Part shown: positions 1 to 6,798 of the stretch, piece by piece
Layout of the letters: each line of letters starts with the position of its first letter
How positions within the stretch are numbered: position 1 is the first letter of the stretch
Source of the DNA: Clostridiales bacterium
GTDB taxonomy: Bacteria > Bacillota > Clostridia > Lachnospirales > UBA12420
DNA: 9,307 nt
NCBI GenBank assembly: GCA_003452395.1
Contig: DMOI01000061.1
Location: forward strand, 1-9,307
Direction: 5' to 3'
Notes under the pieces: model-generated
What the model was told of the DNA's origin: nothing
The model's database searches: none
What the model saw: only the letters and a program-made list of their open reading frames with translations
Made by a program: the position numbers and the translations under genes

Positions 1-3
1 TTA

Positions 4-122
4 CTCGCAATCGTGCGTGTGACAGCGATAGCTGGAATAGCTAAGTTTGCGAGATTCCCTCTCAAGGCTGAGAGGGTTAGGGAGAGTTGTGTTCTTTTGT
101 AACTTTTCTTTGAAGAAAAGTT
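4..122. repeat. Cluster of three stem-loops, repeat-like intergenic DNA
   Basis: Three inverted repeats lie in a row. CTCGCAA (4-10) pairs with TTGCGAG (48-54) and encloses a smaller stem, TAGCT (29-33) with AGCTA (38-42). CCCTCTCA (57-64) pairs with TGAGAGGG (69-76) around a 4-base loop. AACTTTTCTT (101-110) pairs perfectly with AAGAAAAGTT (113-122). No open frame with a ribosome binding site crosses the block. The make-up suggests dispersed intergenic repeats rather than one gene, but copy number cannot be judged from one window. A structured RNA is the alternative. Confidence 0.5.
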
Positions 123-148
123 AGTAATATTATTTATTGTTTTATTCA

Positions 149-219
149 GGCTTCGTGAGACGGGCGGACATACGCTTGCGCTAGTACCGCACCCTACGTT
201 TTATGCCTTCGGCTGCCCG
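149..219. other. GC-rich structured block without a gene
   Basis: About 70 bases are clearly richer in G and C than the surrounding AT-rich sequence. CGGGC (161-165) can pair with GCCCG (215-219), and GCCTTCGGC (205-213) is a short hairpin. On the minus strand the core can fold into an imperfect hairpin capped by a GCAA (GNRA-type) loop. No coding frame of useful length is present. It may be an inserted repeat or part of a non-coding RNA; I do not recognise a family. Confidence 0.35.
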
Positions 220-222
220 AAA

Positions 223-291
223 AAAATATCGTACACCATACTCTAATTATACCATAATCAGTGTATTTACACGATATTTTAACGATATTTT
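223..291. repeat. ACGATATTTT repeats, inverted and tandem
   Basis: AAAATATCGT (223-232) is matched by ACGATATTTT at 271-280 and again at 282-291, giving an inverted repeat with a tandem right arm. Between the arms are a small palindrome, GTGTA-TT-TACAC (261-272), and on the minus strand an extended -10 hexamer, TGGTATAAT (246-254), with no good -35. The arrangement resembles an operator-promoter region reading leftwards into the structured block. That is inference. Confidence 0.35.
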
Positions 292-400
292 ATCTCGAAA
301 AATTTTTATTCCTTAAAGCTGATAAAGATGTAACTTTCTTATTACTTCCCTTACATTCTTGTAAATGTTAGGATATGCTAACTTTTTTTATTTAATGAAG

Positions 401-469
401 AAAGTGAAAAAAGCCTGACCCCATTCCTCCCAAAAAAGTGAATAAGTCAAGACCTGACCCCATTCCTCC
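401..469. repeat. Direct duplication of a GGGGTCAGG-type motif
   Basis: The 17-mer CCTGACCCCATTCCTCC occurs exactly at 414-430 and 453-469, 39 bases apart, and AAAGTGAA precedes each copy (401-408 and 435-442). On the minus strand the motif reads GGAGGAATGGGGTCAGG, followed in one copy by TCTTGAC. Motifs of this kind are, from memory, often seen beside Y1-family (RAYT/IS200-like) transposase genes. No transposase is present here, so these may be remnants. They lie just downstream of the ATPase stop codon. Confidence 0.55.
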
Positions 470-485
470 TACATTTATTTATTCT

Positions 486-1793
486 TTATAAATATTTTTC
501 TAGGTTCCACAAAATATATAACGGAATATTTAAAGTTAATCCGTTTGTATCCAAGTTTAGCAATGATGTTTTAATACAAAACTTTGGATTATATTTATCT
601 CTATATACTTCTAGACTTCTTGCTCTTGTATTTTTACCAGACTTTACCTCTATAGGTATTATATCGGAACCAAATTGCTTCACAAAATCCACCTCTGCAC
701 TGTTTCCAGATGACCAGTAGTGTGGTAGCTCTCCTGATGTAGCCATCATTTCGCTTAAAACATAGTTTTCAGCCATTGCTCCTTTAAATTCCTTATATAT
801 CTCACTTGAATCATTATATATAATCTCTGGACTGACATTTGCTTTTCGCCTTAGTATTCCTACATCATGCATATAAAGCTTAAAGCTCGAAAGCTTTTCG
901 TATGCAGAGAGTGGCATATAAGGTTTCTCTATTTTTGTTACTTTATAAACCATGCCTGCTGATATCAGCCATTCTAATGCATCTTCCAGATCTTTTGCAC
1001 GCGCACCTGGCTTTACATGCCCAAAAATAAACTTTGAGTTTTCTTTAGCGAGCTGATTCGGTATTGCATTCCATATTAGCGATAGCTTTGGTATATCCGA
1101 TGTCGGTGCGTGTTTCGCAAAATCAAGCTCATACGCCATTAGTATTTTACTTTGGACTTCCTCCACTTTAATTATATCTTTTTCTCTAATCCAAGTATCT
1201 ACAACCTCAGGCATTCCACCAACTATAAAATAATTCTTTAAGTATGCAACTAACTTTGATTCATAAAGTGAGGATATTTTTTCAGTTTTATCTGCTTTTT
1301 TTATAGCCTCTATCAACATATCTTCATTGTTTGCACGCAAAAACTCGTAAAAGTTCATCGGGTAAAGTGTTAAAAAATCAACCTTTCCTACAGGAAAAGA
1401 TAACGGCTTAGAAAGGGTTATTCCAAGCAGTGAGCCTGCGCATGCTATGTGGTATTCTGGCGTACTCTCGTAAAAATATTTTAATGAAGTTAGAGCTTTG
1501 TTACAAAATTGTACCTCGTCAAATATTATTAGAGTATCTTCGGGCGTAATCAGTTGTTTTGTTATAACTCCTAGCTCTTCAATTATTCTTTTTGGATCTA
1601 GGTCTTGATCAAACCTACGCATCAAACCTTCATTTCCTTCAAAATTAAAATATGCTACATTTTTATAGTACCTTTTTCCAAATTCTTTTAATAAATATGT
1701 CTTACCTACTTGTCTCACACCTTTTAGTATGAGAGGCTTTCTGTTTTTCGATTCCTTCCATTTAATTAAGCTATCCATTATAATTCTATTCAT
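486..1793 (-). CDS. AAA family ATPase with DUF4143 and PD-(D/E)XK-like C-terminus
   Basis: This encodes a 435-residue P-loop ATPase of the AAA_14/DUF4143 family, common in Clostridia and archaea. Walker A is GVRQVGKT (residues 25-32) and Walker B is LIIFDEVQ (D92, E93). A family-typical FPVGKVDFLTLYP stretch follows at about 133-145. The middle part matches DUF4143. Near the end, AEVDFV...IPIEVKSG (E367, D369, E382, K384) forms a PD-(D/E)XK-like nuclease motif. The molecular role of the family is not settled; it is predicted to be cytoplasmic, and defence or toxin-like roles have only been suggested. A TTG at 1799 abuts the Shine-Dalgarno sequence; the ATG at 1793 stands 6 bases behind GAAGGG (1800-1805) and is the better start. 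The gene appears complete, monocistronic and served by the promoter at 1888-1916. No convincing terminator follows. The family assignment is secure; the function is not. Confidence 0.9.
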   Translation of the reverse strand: MNRIIMDSLIKWKESKNRKPLILKGVRQVGKTYLLKEFGKRYYKNVAYFNFEGNEGLMRRFDQDLDPKRIIEELGVITKQLITPEDTLIIFDEVQFCNKALTSLKYFYESTPEYHIACAGSLLGITLSKPLSFPVGKVDFLTLYPMNFYEFLRANNEDMLIEAIKKADKTEKISSLYESKLVAYLKNYFIVGGMPEVVDTWIREKDIIKVEEVQSKILMAYELDFAKHAPTSDIPKLSLIWNAIPNQLAKENSKFIFGHVKPGARAKDLEDALEWLISAGMVYKVTKIEKPYMPLSAYEKLSSFKLYMHDVGILRRKANVSPEIIYNDSSEIYKEFKGAMAENYVLSEMMATSGELPHYWSSGNSAEVDFVKQFGSDIIPIEVKSGKNTRARSLEVYRDKYNPKFCIKTSLLNLDTNGLTLNIPLYILWNLEKYL

Positions 1794-1887
1794 AATCAAC
1801 CCTTCTTTACATTAAGTATTTATTTTGCAGATAATATCACATTTTTATATACTGTTTTTGCAATATATTTTGCATTTATTATACTTA

Positions 1888-1916
1888 ATAATATACCATT
1901 GTGCATCTATTGTCAA
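1888..1916 (-). promoter_or_regulatory. Sigma-A promoter of the ATPase gene
   Basis: On the minus strand TTGACA (1911-1916) and TATTAT (1888-1893) are separated by exactly 17 bases. Transcription would start near 1881, giving a leader of about 88 bases. The leader contains two exact TATTTTGCA boxes (plus-strand 1821-1829 and 1866-1874) and is bounded by a 9-bp inverted repeat, ATTAAGTAT (1811-1819) and ATACTTAAT (1881-1889), the latter overlapping the -10. Confidence 0.7.
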
Positions 1917-1961
1917 GTATCAAGATAAAATTTTTTAAAATATTAATAGTTTGTTATCTAT

Positions 1962-2066
1962 TTAAAGTAATATCTGTTCAACCATCACTTTACTATTTCC
2001 AATAGGTGCAATACCCTCACCATTGTCATTGCGAGAAAGGTGTTCTTCCTGACGAAGCAATCTCAT
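1962..2066 (-). other. Short open frame, possible gene remnant fused to a repeat
   Basis: A 34-codon frame begins inside the TGTCATTGCGAG repeat (first 14 or so codons) and runs into non-repeat sequence coding for NGEGIAPIGNSKVMVEQILL before a TAA stop. The second part reads like the end of a real protein, but I do not recognise it. The frame has no clear Shine-Dalgarno sequence. It may be the tail of a gene cut by the repeat, or chance. Confidence 0.2.
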
Positions 2067-2071
2067 TTTTT
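2024..2071. repeat. Half copy of the TGTCATTGCGAG palindromic repeat
   Basis: The sequence runs from TGTCATTGCGAG (2024-2035) through GACGAAGCAATCTCAT (2051-2066) to a T run. It matches one arm of the complete palindrome at 7834-7938: the same outer TGTCATTGCGA, the same CGA.G.AGCAATCT core and the same AT-rich inner end. The second arm is absent. Confidence 0.65.
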
Positions 2072-2093
2072 AATTTCTAGTACTTATTATAAG

Positions 2094-2130
2094 CAAAAAG
2101 CGTATAAAACTTTTTCAAGTTTTATACGCT
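2094..2130 (-). terminator. Intrinsic terminator of the surface-protein operon
   Basis: AGCGTATAAAACTT (2099-2112) and AAGTTTTATACGCT (2117-2130) form a perfect 14-bp stem with a 4-base loop. On the minus strand it is followed by five T residues (2095-2099 read as A on the plus strand). It stands 45 bases after the stop codon of the 374-residue protein and closes that transcript. Confidence 0.85.
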
Positions 2131-2175
2131 CCTGTTACTCTCTAAACAACTTTTTCTTTTGGTTATTTTTTTATC

Positions 2176-3300
2176 TTATTCTTGTACCATGTTCATATAT
2201 TCATATAGTCCATCTCCATTAATATCTGATAAATCAGTCATTTCTGTACCTAGACCTTCACCTGTAACTACATCATACCATGTTCCACCAAAACTAAAAT
2301 ATACTTCATATCTTAGAGTGTCACCATTTACATATGCTGTTTGTGCTGCAACTAAGAAATTATTTAGATCATAATTTGAAACATCTAAATCTGCATCTAA
2401 CTCAAATGCATAATCTCCTACTAATAAAATGTTATTACCTACTATAGTTGAAACATATCTCTTTCCACTATTAATTGTTGTTACAATCGCTTGAACTTCA
2501 ACTAATGTAAGACTTGAACCTTTTGTTACTTTTTCTGCTAAGATAGTTTCATCATAGATATCTTTATTTGCTACATCAGCACCTACTACTCCTGCTGTTG
2601 CAAAATCTGCAAATATTTCTGTTCCTGCATTGATTGCAGCTAATGCTGCTACTGCTGGGTTTGTTGTGAATGTTAATGTCGTATCTGGTCCAAATGGATT
2701 AATTCCTTCTGCGGCTACTCTTACTAATAATGTATGATCTCCACTGAAGTCTAATAAACCAAATGCTACTGCCTCATATACTACATATCCGGCTGCATCT
2801 AACTTGTATTCCATTGCTGTTGTCATTCCTGTTACTGTGTTTGCAGTGTCATCATTTGTTACTGCTGGTGCTGCTGGTGTTACTGGTTCTACAACTGCTG
2901 TTATTGTCATATTTCCAGTTACTAGTGGGTTACCACCTGCTAATTCTCCTGCTGCTACTGTGATTGTAAATGTTGTTACATCTGCATCAAAGTCTATTCC
3001 ACTAAATGCTAATGCTACGTTTGCATGTGTTGTATCTGTGTATGTTACACTTTCTATTGTTGTTCCTGCTGGTGCATTGTTTAGTGTGAAGTTTGCTGCT
3101 GACAATGTTGCATCTGCAAATGTTTCCTCCGTTAATGTTAGTGTTACTACTGCCGCATCTAAGTTTGTTTCTGTCATTGCTACTCCTGGTGCTCCTGCTA
3201 TTCCTGCTGCCGCCAGTACAACCCCTGCATTAAAGCTCATATTCACTACCATCATACATACCACAAGTACGTACGATATTACTCTTTTTAATTTATCCAT
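2176..3300 (-). CDS. Secreted acidic surface protein, function unknown
   Basis: The 374-residue product has a signal peptide: KLKR, then a hydrophobic segment to about residue 30 ending in VLAAA. The mature part is rich in Thr, Val, Ala, Asp and Glu, has very few Lys or Arg, and no cysteine, as in many S-layer and extracellular proteins. Residues about 35-140 look like a beta-sandwich module (alternating V-T-L strands, a TFA..LSAANFTL motif). A second beta-rich module at about 145-215 contains GDHTLLVRVAAEG. The C-terminus ends in a DINGDGLYEY motif like a calcium-binding loop. There is no SLH domain and no sortase signal. It lies 31 bases after the SLH gene, with GGGAGGA (3311-3317) 10 bases before the ATG, so it is the second gene of that operon and ends at the terminator at 2094-2130. 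It is probably secreted with, or attached to, the SLH protein (inference). Export is well supported; the role is not known. Confidence 0.8.
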   Translation of the reverse strand: MDKLKRVISYVLVVCMMVVNMSFNAGVVLAAAGIAGAPGVAMTETNLDAAVVTLTLTEETFADATLSAANFTLNNAPAGTTIESVTYTDTTHANVALAFSGIDFDADVTTFTITVAAGELAGGNPLVTGNMTITAVVEPVTPAAPAVTNDDTANTVTGMTTAMEYKLDAAGYVVYEAVAFGLLDFSGDHTLLVRVAAEGINPFGPDTTLTFTTNPAVAALAAINAGTEIFADFATAGVVGADVANKDIYDETILAEKVTKGSSLTLVEVQAIVTTINSGKRYVSTIVGNNILLVGDYAFELDADLDVSNYDLNNFLVAAQTAYVNGDTLRYEVYFSFGGTWYDVVTGEGLGTEMTDLSDINGDGLYEYMNMVQE

Positions 3301-3331
3301 CCTTAATATTTCCTCCCTTTTTTCAGTTTAA

Positions 3332-5743
3332 TTACCATGCTCCCATGGTATTATCTGTATCTGTCTTTTCTGCACTGTTATGTATGATTTTTATCTTGCT
3401 CATATCAGTAAATACGTTATTTACTGTTCTTACTACTCCGTTTGTGTCTTCTGCTACAAGTTGGTTGTCGTAGTATAGTTCATAATCTGTTATCTCTACA
3501 TTATTTATCTCAACTTTCATGTCTGAGGTAAATGCTCCTGCAAAGGTAGATTTTATTAGAAATTCTACTACTTGTGCGCCTGCTGCTGCTACTGTTACTG
3601 TTACTGCATTACCTGCTACTCCACTCGTAAGTGCTGTTGCTTTAGGTTGAATGCTTAGTGTCCCTTCTGCTGCTGTTCCTGTAAGGTCGAATATAGCTCC
3701 TGTAGCTGTTCCTGCTGCACCTTGTAGTGTGATAGTACCTACTGTAAGTCCAGTTGTACCTGCACTAATTGTCCAATTACTAACATCTGTTGCGCCTGCT
3801 GCAAATGTATCTCCAGTTACGCTAACCACTGTGCTTGGATTTGGTGCTCCATTTTCTATTGGTGTTGCTTGGGTTGCTGCTTTTACTGTTACTACTGTTG
3901 TTGCTGTTTTTGTTCCATCTGCAGCAGATGTTGCTGTGATGGTTGTTGTTCCTGCTGCTACTGGTGTTACTACACCATTTACAACAGTTGCTACATTTGT
4001 TGCACTTGATAACCATGTTACATTTGAATTTGATGCATTTGCTGGGGTAACAGTTTTTGTTATCGTTCCTGTTGCTCCACCTACTGTTAAATTCATTGTA
4101 GTTGGTGTAACAGTAATAGAACTTACTGCTACTGTTGAGCTGCCACTACTGCTACTAGTTGTTGTTGTTGTCGCTGTTGTTGTAGTATTTGTAGATGTAA
4201 CATTATTTACTTGTGTTGTTACACCTGCACCTACTGTTGTTGTTGTAGGTTTTTGTTGTATTGTTGTTCCTGATGCGTTTACTGTCGCATTAGTTATTGA
4301 TCCTTCACCTTTTATATCTGATTTTGCATCAATACTTAATTTAGTTACTGTTGATTCTTTAGTCAGATTTACTGTTGAGCCTTCTGCTGTTTTTGCTACG
4401 TTAAATGTTTTAACAGTTGAAGTTCCTGTTACTTGTACATCTGATTTACTTTGTATATTTACTCCTTCAAATTTACCTGTTAACTCTATTTTTTTATCTT
4501 GTGCTGTTACTGTTGTTGTTGATATTGTTCCTTTTGATTCTATTTTTGCTTCGCTACCTAGTGTCAAGCTTGTTACTTTAGCATCTTTTTCTACTACTAT
4601 ATCTGCTTTTTGTGCTTGCTCTGTTACTTGTAGCTTTTGTATTTGTGTATCTCCATTTACTTCTACCTTTACATCTGTCTCTATGTCTACGCTTTCAAAG
4701 TCCCCATCAAATTTTATGGTTTCTCCTGGTTTTGCTATCATAATTTCTACTTGCCCGAATCCAGTACCTTGATTGCCATTTTCTTCCAAGTTAGCTCCAG
4801 AATTCAGTGTTGTTGTACCTACAGTAGTTGTTCCTTTTGATACTACCCTGATTTTCCCGTTTTGTTTGTATATTACTACTTCTCCAAGTGTTGTGTTATT
4901 AAATGTAATACTGTGTTCTCCACCACCATTTATAAATGTTTTACCCTCTACTTTTACATTATCAAGATCCACATTTCCTTCACCTATACCTTCTGCTAAG
5001 TATAAGTTTCCTTTTATAGTGATGTTCTTTAATATTACATTTTCTTTGTTTACAATTAAATTACCTTCGATTGTTTTTGCTTCGTATGTACCACTTTTAT
5101 TATATAACTGTGTTATTATTTGTGATACTATCTTGCTAGTTTCTGCTCTTGTTATGTTCTTTAGTGGTCTTATTGTACCATCTTCATAGCCTGACAATAT
5201 CTTTTGTCTTACGAGTTCTGATATCGCATCTTTTGCAAACGCACTTATCTCTAGATTGTCACTTATTTTTGATGTCTCATCCCCTATAGCTTGAAGCTTA
5301 AATGCTCTAGCTATTATTGTTGCCGCTTGTTCTCTCGTTATAAGGTTGTTTGGTTTAACTGTGTTATCATCGTATCCTTTGAGATAACCTGCTTGTTTTG
5401 CTTTTAATATATCTGTATAATACCAGTCTTTCTCTGATATATCTGCAAAACCTTGTTCTGATAGTTCAATATAACCAAATATTTTGTTCATTACTTTAGT
5501 AAATTCTGCTCTAGTAATAAACTTGTCTGGTCTTACTGTCCCATCTTCATAGCCACCTAATAACTCATAATCACTTAGCCTAGTTATATACTCTTTTGCC
5601 CAATGATTTGAGAGGTCACTATAACTTTTTTGATTTTCTTGATTATTAGCAGTAATTTGATTTGTTGTTTCTTCTGCATTAACAAAGGTTATGTTTGAAA
5701 ACAACATACAAAATACCATAATAATAGCAATACTTTTTCTCAT
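3332..5743 (-). CDS. S-layer homology (SLH) domain protein with Ig-like domain
   Basis: The 803-residue product begins with a signal peptide (cleavage likely after VNA at residue 23). Three SLH domains follow at about 41-90, 98-150 and 160-212, each with a GY.D.T..P element and an ITRAE/ITREQ motif. SLH triplets bind pyruvylated secondary cell-wall polymers and so anchor proteins to the surface. Residues about 220-495 are a long run of short beta-strand repeats (such as IEGNLIVNKENVILKN), probably a beta-helix-like stalk. A Thr/Ser-rich linker lies at about 498-537, then a Big_2-type Ig-like domain at about 540-621 (ITVTPTTMNLTVGG, ending in ITATSAADGTKTATTVVTV). A further beta-rich domain runs to about 730, followed by a unique tail. 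The mature chain has no cysteine. AGGAGGT sits 8 bases before the ATG. The linker is coded partly by a GTT-type microsatellite near 4158-4171, which could vary in length. It is the first gene of a two-gene operon. It may be a structural S-layer protein or an accessory wall protein; the sequence does not decide. Confidence 0.9.
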   Translation of the reverse strand: MRKSIAIIMVFCMLFSNITFVNAEETTNQITANNQENQKSYSDLSNHWAKEYITRLSDYELLGGYEDGTVRPDKFITRAEFTKVMNKIFGYIELSEQGFADISEKDWYYTDILKAKQAGYLKGYDDNTVKPNNLITREQAATIIARAFKLQAIGDETSKISDNLEISAFAKDAISELVRQKILSGYEDGTIRPLKNITRAETSKIVSQIITQLYNKSGTYEAKTIEGNLIVNKENVILKNITIKGNLYLAEGIGEGNVDLDNVKVEGKTFINGGGEHSITFNNTTLGEVVIYKQNGKIRVVSKGTTTVGTTTLNSGANLEENGNQGTGFGQVEIMIAKPGETIKFDGDFESVDIETDVKVEVNGDTQIQKLQVTEQAQKADIVVEKDAKVTSLTLGSEAKIESKGTISTTTVTAQDKKIELTGKFEGVNIQSKSDVQVTGTSTVKTFNVAKTAEGSTVNLTKESTVTKLSIDAKSDIKGEGSITNATVNASGTTIQQKPTTTTVGAGVTTQVNNVTSTNTTTTATTTTTSSSSGSSTVAVSSITVTPTTMNLTVGGATGTITKTVTPANASNSNVTWLSSATNVATVVNGVVTPVAAGTTTITATSAADGTKTATTVVTVKAATQATPIENGAPNPSTVVSVTGDTFAAGATDVSNWTISAGTTGLTVGTITLQGAAGTATGAIFDLTGTAAEGTLSIQPKATALTSGVAGNAVTVTVAAAGAQVVEFLIKSTFAGAFTSDMKVEINNVEITDYELYYDNQLVAEDTNGVVRTVNNVFTDMSKIKIIHNSAEKTDTDNTMGAW

Positions 5744-5760
5744 TCAATGTTACCTCCTAT

Positions 5761-5790
5761 TTTAGTATACTAAACGCCAAAACCGTTTAG
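5761..5790 (-). promoter_or_regulatory. Competing palindromes in the SLH operon leader
   Basis: TTTAGTATACTAAA (5761-5774) is a perfect 14-base palindrome. Its CTAAACG end (5770-5776) can alternatively pair with CGTTTAG (5784-5790) to form a 7-bp hairpin. The two structures exclude each other, and the first stands 2 bases upstream of the Shine-Dalgarno sequence (5752-5758). They could serve as an operator or as a translational control element. No regulator is identifiable. Confidence 0.35.
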
Positions 5791-5914
5791 CTGCAAGCTA
5801 TCTTACTTTATTAAGTCTAACTATAACTAATAAGATAACTAATTTTTGTTTAGAATTCTGATTGATCACATCTCTCCATTATGTTTTCAATTTTTATGAA
5901 TTCCGTACTATATC

Positions 5915-5943
5915 ATTTTAGCAAATTGTAATCAGTTTGTAAA
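5915..5943 (-). promoter_or_regulatory. Probable sigma-A promoter of the SLH operon
   Basis: On the minus strand TTTACA (5938-5943) and TAAAAT (5915-5920) are 17 bases apart. The start point would be near 5908, giving an unusually long leader of about 165 bases. Long leaders are known for several S-layer genes, where they affect mRNA stability. A second inverted pair, TATCTTA (5799-5805) with TAAGATA (5831-5837), lies in the leader. The rest of the gap, 5944-6070, shows nothing I can assign. Confidence 0.6.
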
Positions 5944-6071
5944 CACATTTTACTTATTTACATTATTTATTTATTGCGAAATTTTCTTTGAATATGGTTA
6001 ATATAACTCGAATACTATATATTACAAATCTTTTACATGATAGGCTTCCATTATTGGATAAGACTCCTAAT

Positions 6072-6118
6072 AAAAAAAACACAACCACCACCTACTAAAG
6101 TAGGTAGTGGTTGTGTTT
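6072..6118 (-). terminator. Intrinsic terminator of greA
   Basis: The arms at 6077-6096 and 6099-6118 (AAACACAACCACCACCTACT and its near complement) pair over about 20 bases with a single mismatch. On the minus strand the hairpin is followed by eight T residues (6072-6079). It lies about 70 bases after the greA stop and makes greA the last gene of its transcript, separate from the SLH operon. Confidence 0.9.
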
Positions 6119-6186
6119 ATAATAATCACCTTAAATTGTCTCTTATACTATCCGCCCTGTTATACTGATGAGCGTCATTTCTTTAT

Positions 6187-6663
6187 CTATCTGTGTATTT
6201 TTATTATTTCAACTTCTAAACTTCCTACTGGCGTAGTTATTTTTACTATTTCACCTTTTTTATGTCCTATAAGTGCTGAACCTATAGGTGATTCATTTGA
6301 TACTTTATTTTCTAAAACATCTGACTCCATAGAACCAACTATTAAGTAATCTTCTAGCTCACCTGAATCAGTATATTTTATTTTAACTCTGCATCCTATA
6401 CTTATTTTATTTATATCTACTTTTGACTCATCTATTACTTTAGCATGTTTTAGTATATTTTCTATTTGAACTATTCTAGACTCTATTTGAGCTTGTTCAT
6501 CTTTAGCTGAATCGTATTCTGCATTTTCTGATATATCTCCTTGCATTCTTGCCTCTTTTATTTTTTCTGCTATTTCATGCCTTTTTACTGTTTTTGACTC
6601 TTCTAATTCATTTTCTAATTTTTTCATACCCTCAACTGTTAGTATAATTTCTTCCTTTTCCAT
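6187..6663 (-). CDS. greA: Transcription elongation factor GreA
   Basis: The 158-residue product has the normal GreA length and two-part build: an N-terminal antiparallel coiled coil (about 1-78) and a C-terminal FKBP-like domain (about 82-158). The signature GDISENAEYDSAKDEQ at 42-57 carries the acidic tip residues D43 and E46, which correspond to E. coli D41 and E44. These coordinate the catalytic metal when the coiled coil enters the RNA polymerase secondary channel and triggers cleavage of backtracked RNA. AAAGGAG (6672-6678) lies 8 bases before the ATG. The gene has its own consensus promoter 171 bases downstream of the dusB stop and a strong terminator, so it can be transcribed alone. 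In many Firmicutes greA sits between dusB and lysS. Here dusB is in place but no lysS follows. The identification is secure. Confidence 0.97.
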   Translation of the reverse strand: MEKEEIILTVEGMKKLENELEESKTVKRHEIAEKIKEARMQGDISENAEYDSAKDEQAQIESRIVQIENILKHAKVIDESKVDINKISIGCRVKIKYTDSGELEDYLIVGSMESDVLENKVSNESPIGSALIGHKKGEIVKITTPVGSLEVEIIKIHR

Positions 6664-6743
6664 ATTTATTTCTCCTTTACACTGTGGTTAGCGTATAGCT
6701 GTATATATATCCTATAGCTGTTTATGCCTACTTTATCCATAAT

Positions 6744-6772
6744 ATTATACATGTAATATTTGAAATTGTCAA
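6744..6772 (-). promoter_or_regulatory. Consensus sigma-A promoter of greA
   Basis: TTGACA (6767-6772) and TATAAT (6744-6749) match both consensus hexamers exactly, with a 17-base spacer. Transcription would start near 6737 with a leader of about 74 bases. The leader carries a 9-base direct repeat, plus-strand TATAGCTGT at 6694-6702 and 6713-6721. This is the strongest-looking promoter in the window and fits constitutive expression. Confidence 0.88.
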
Positions 6773-6798
6773 ATTATTTTTCCGACTCATCCTAAGTG

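Noticed and set aside
367..389. Plus-strand terminator GTTAG-loop-CTAAC followed by seven T
   Set aside because: The stem is only 5 bp and A/T-containing, and no plus-strand gene lies upstream within the window.
1794..1799. TTG at 1799 as start of the ATPase
   Set aside because: It touches the GAAGGG site with no spacing, while the ATG at 1793 has the right 6-base spacing.
2804..3331. A 175-codon open frame on the plus strand
   Set aside because: It is the antisense of the 374-residue surface protein, which has a signal peptide, a ribosome binding site and a terminator in its favour.
3822..4016. Asn/Ser-rich 64-codon frame on the minus strand
   Set aside because: It is another reading frame of the low-complexity Ig-like region of the SLH gene and has no start signal.
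3651..4772. A 373-codon open frame on the plus strand
   Set aside because: It is the antisense of the SLH gene. Its Val/Thr/Ala/Phe-rich product simply mirrors the repetitive GTT/ACA/GCA codons of the real gene, and it has no ribosome binding site.
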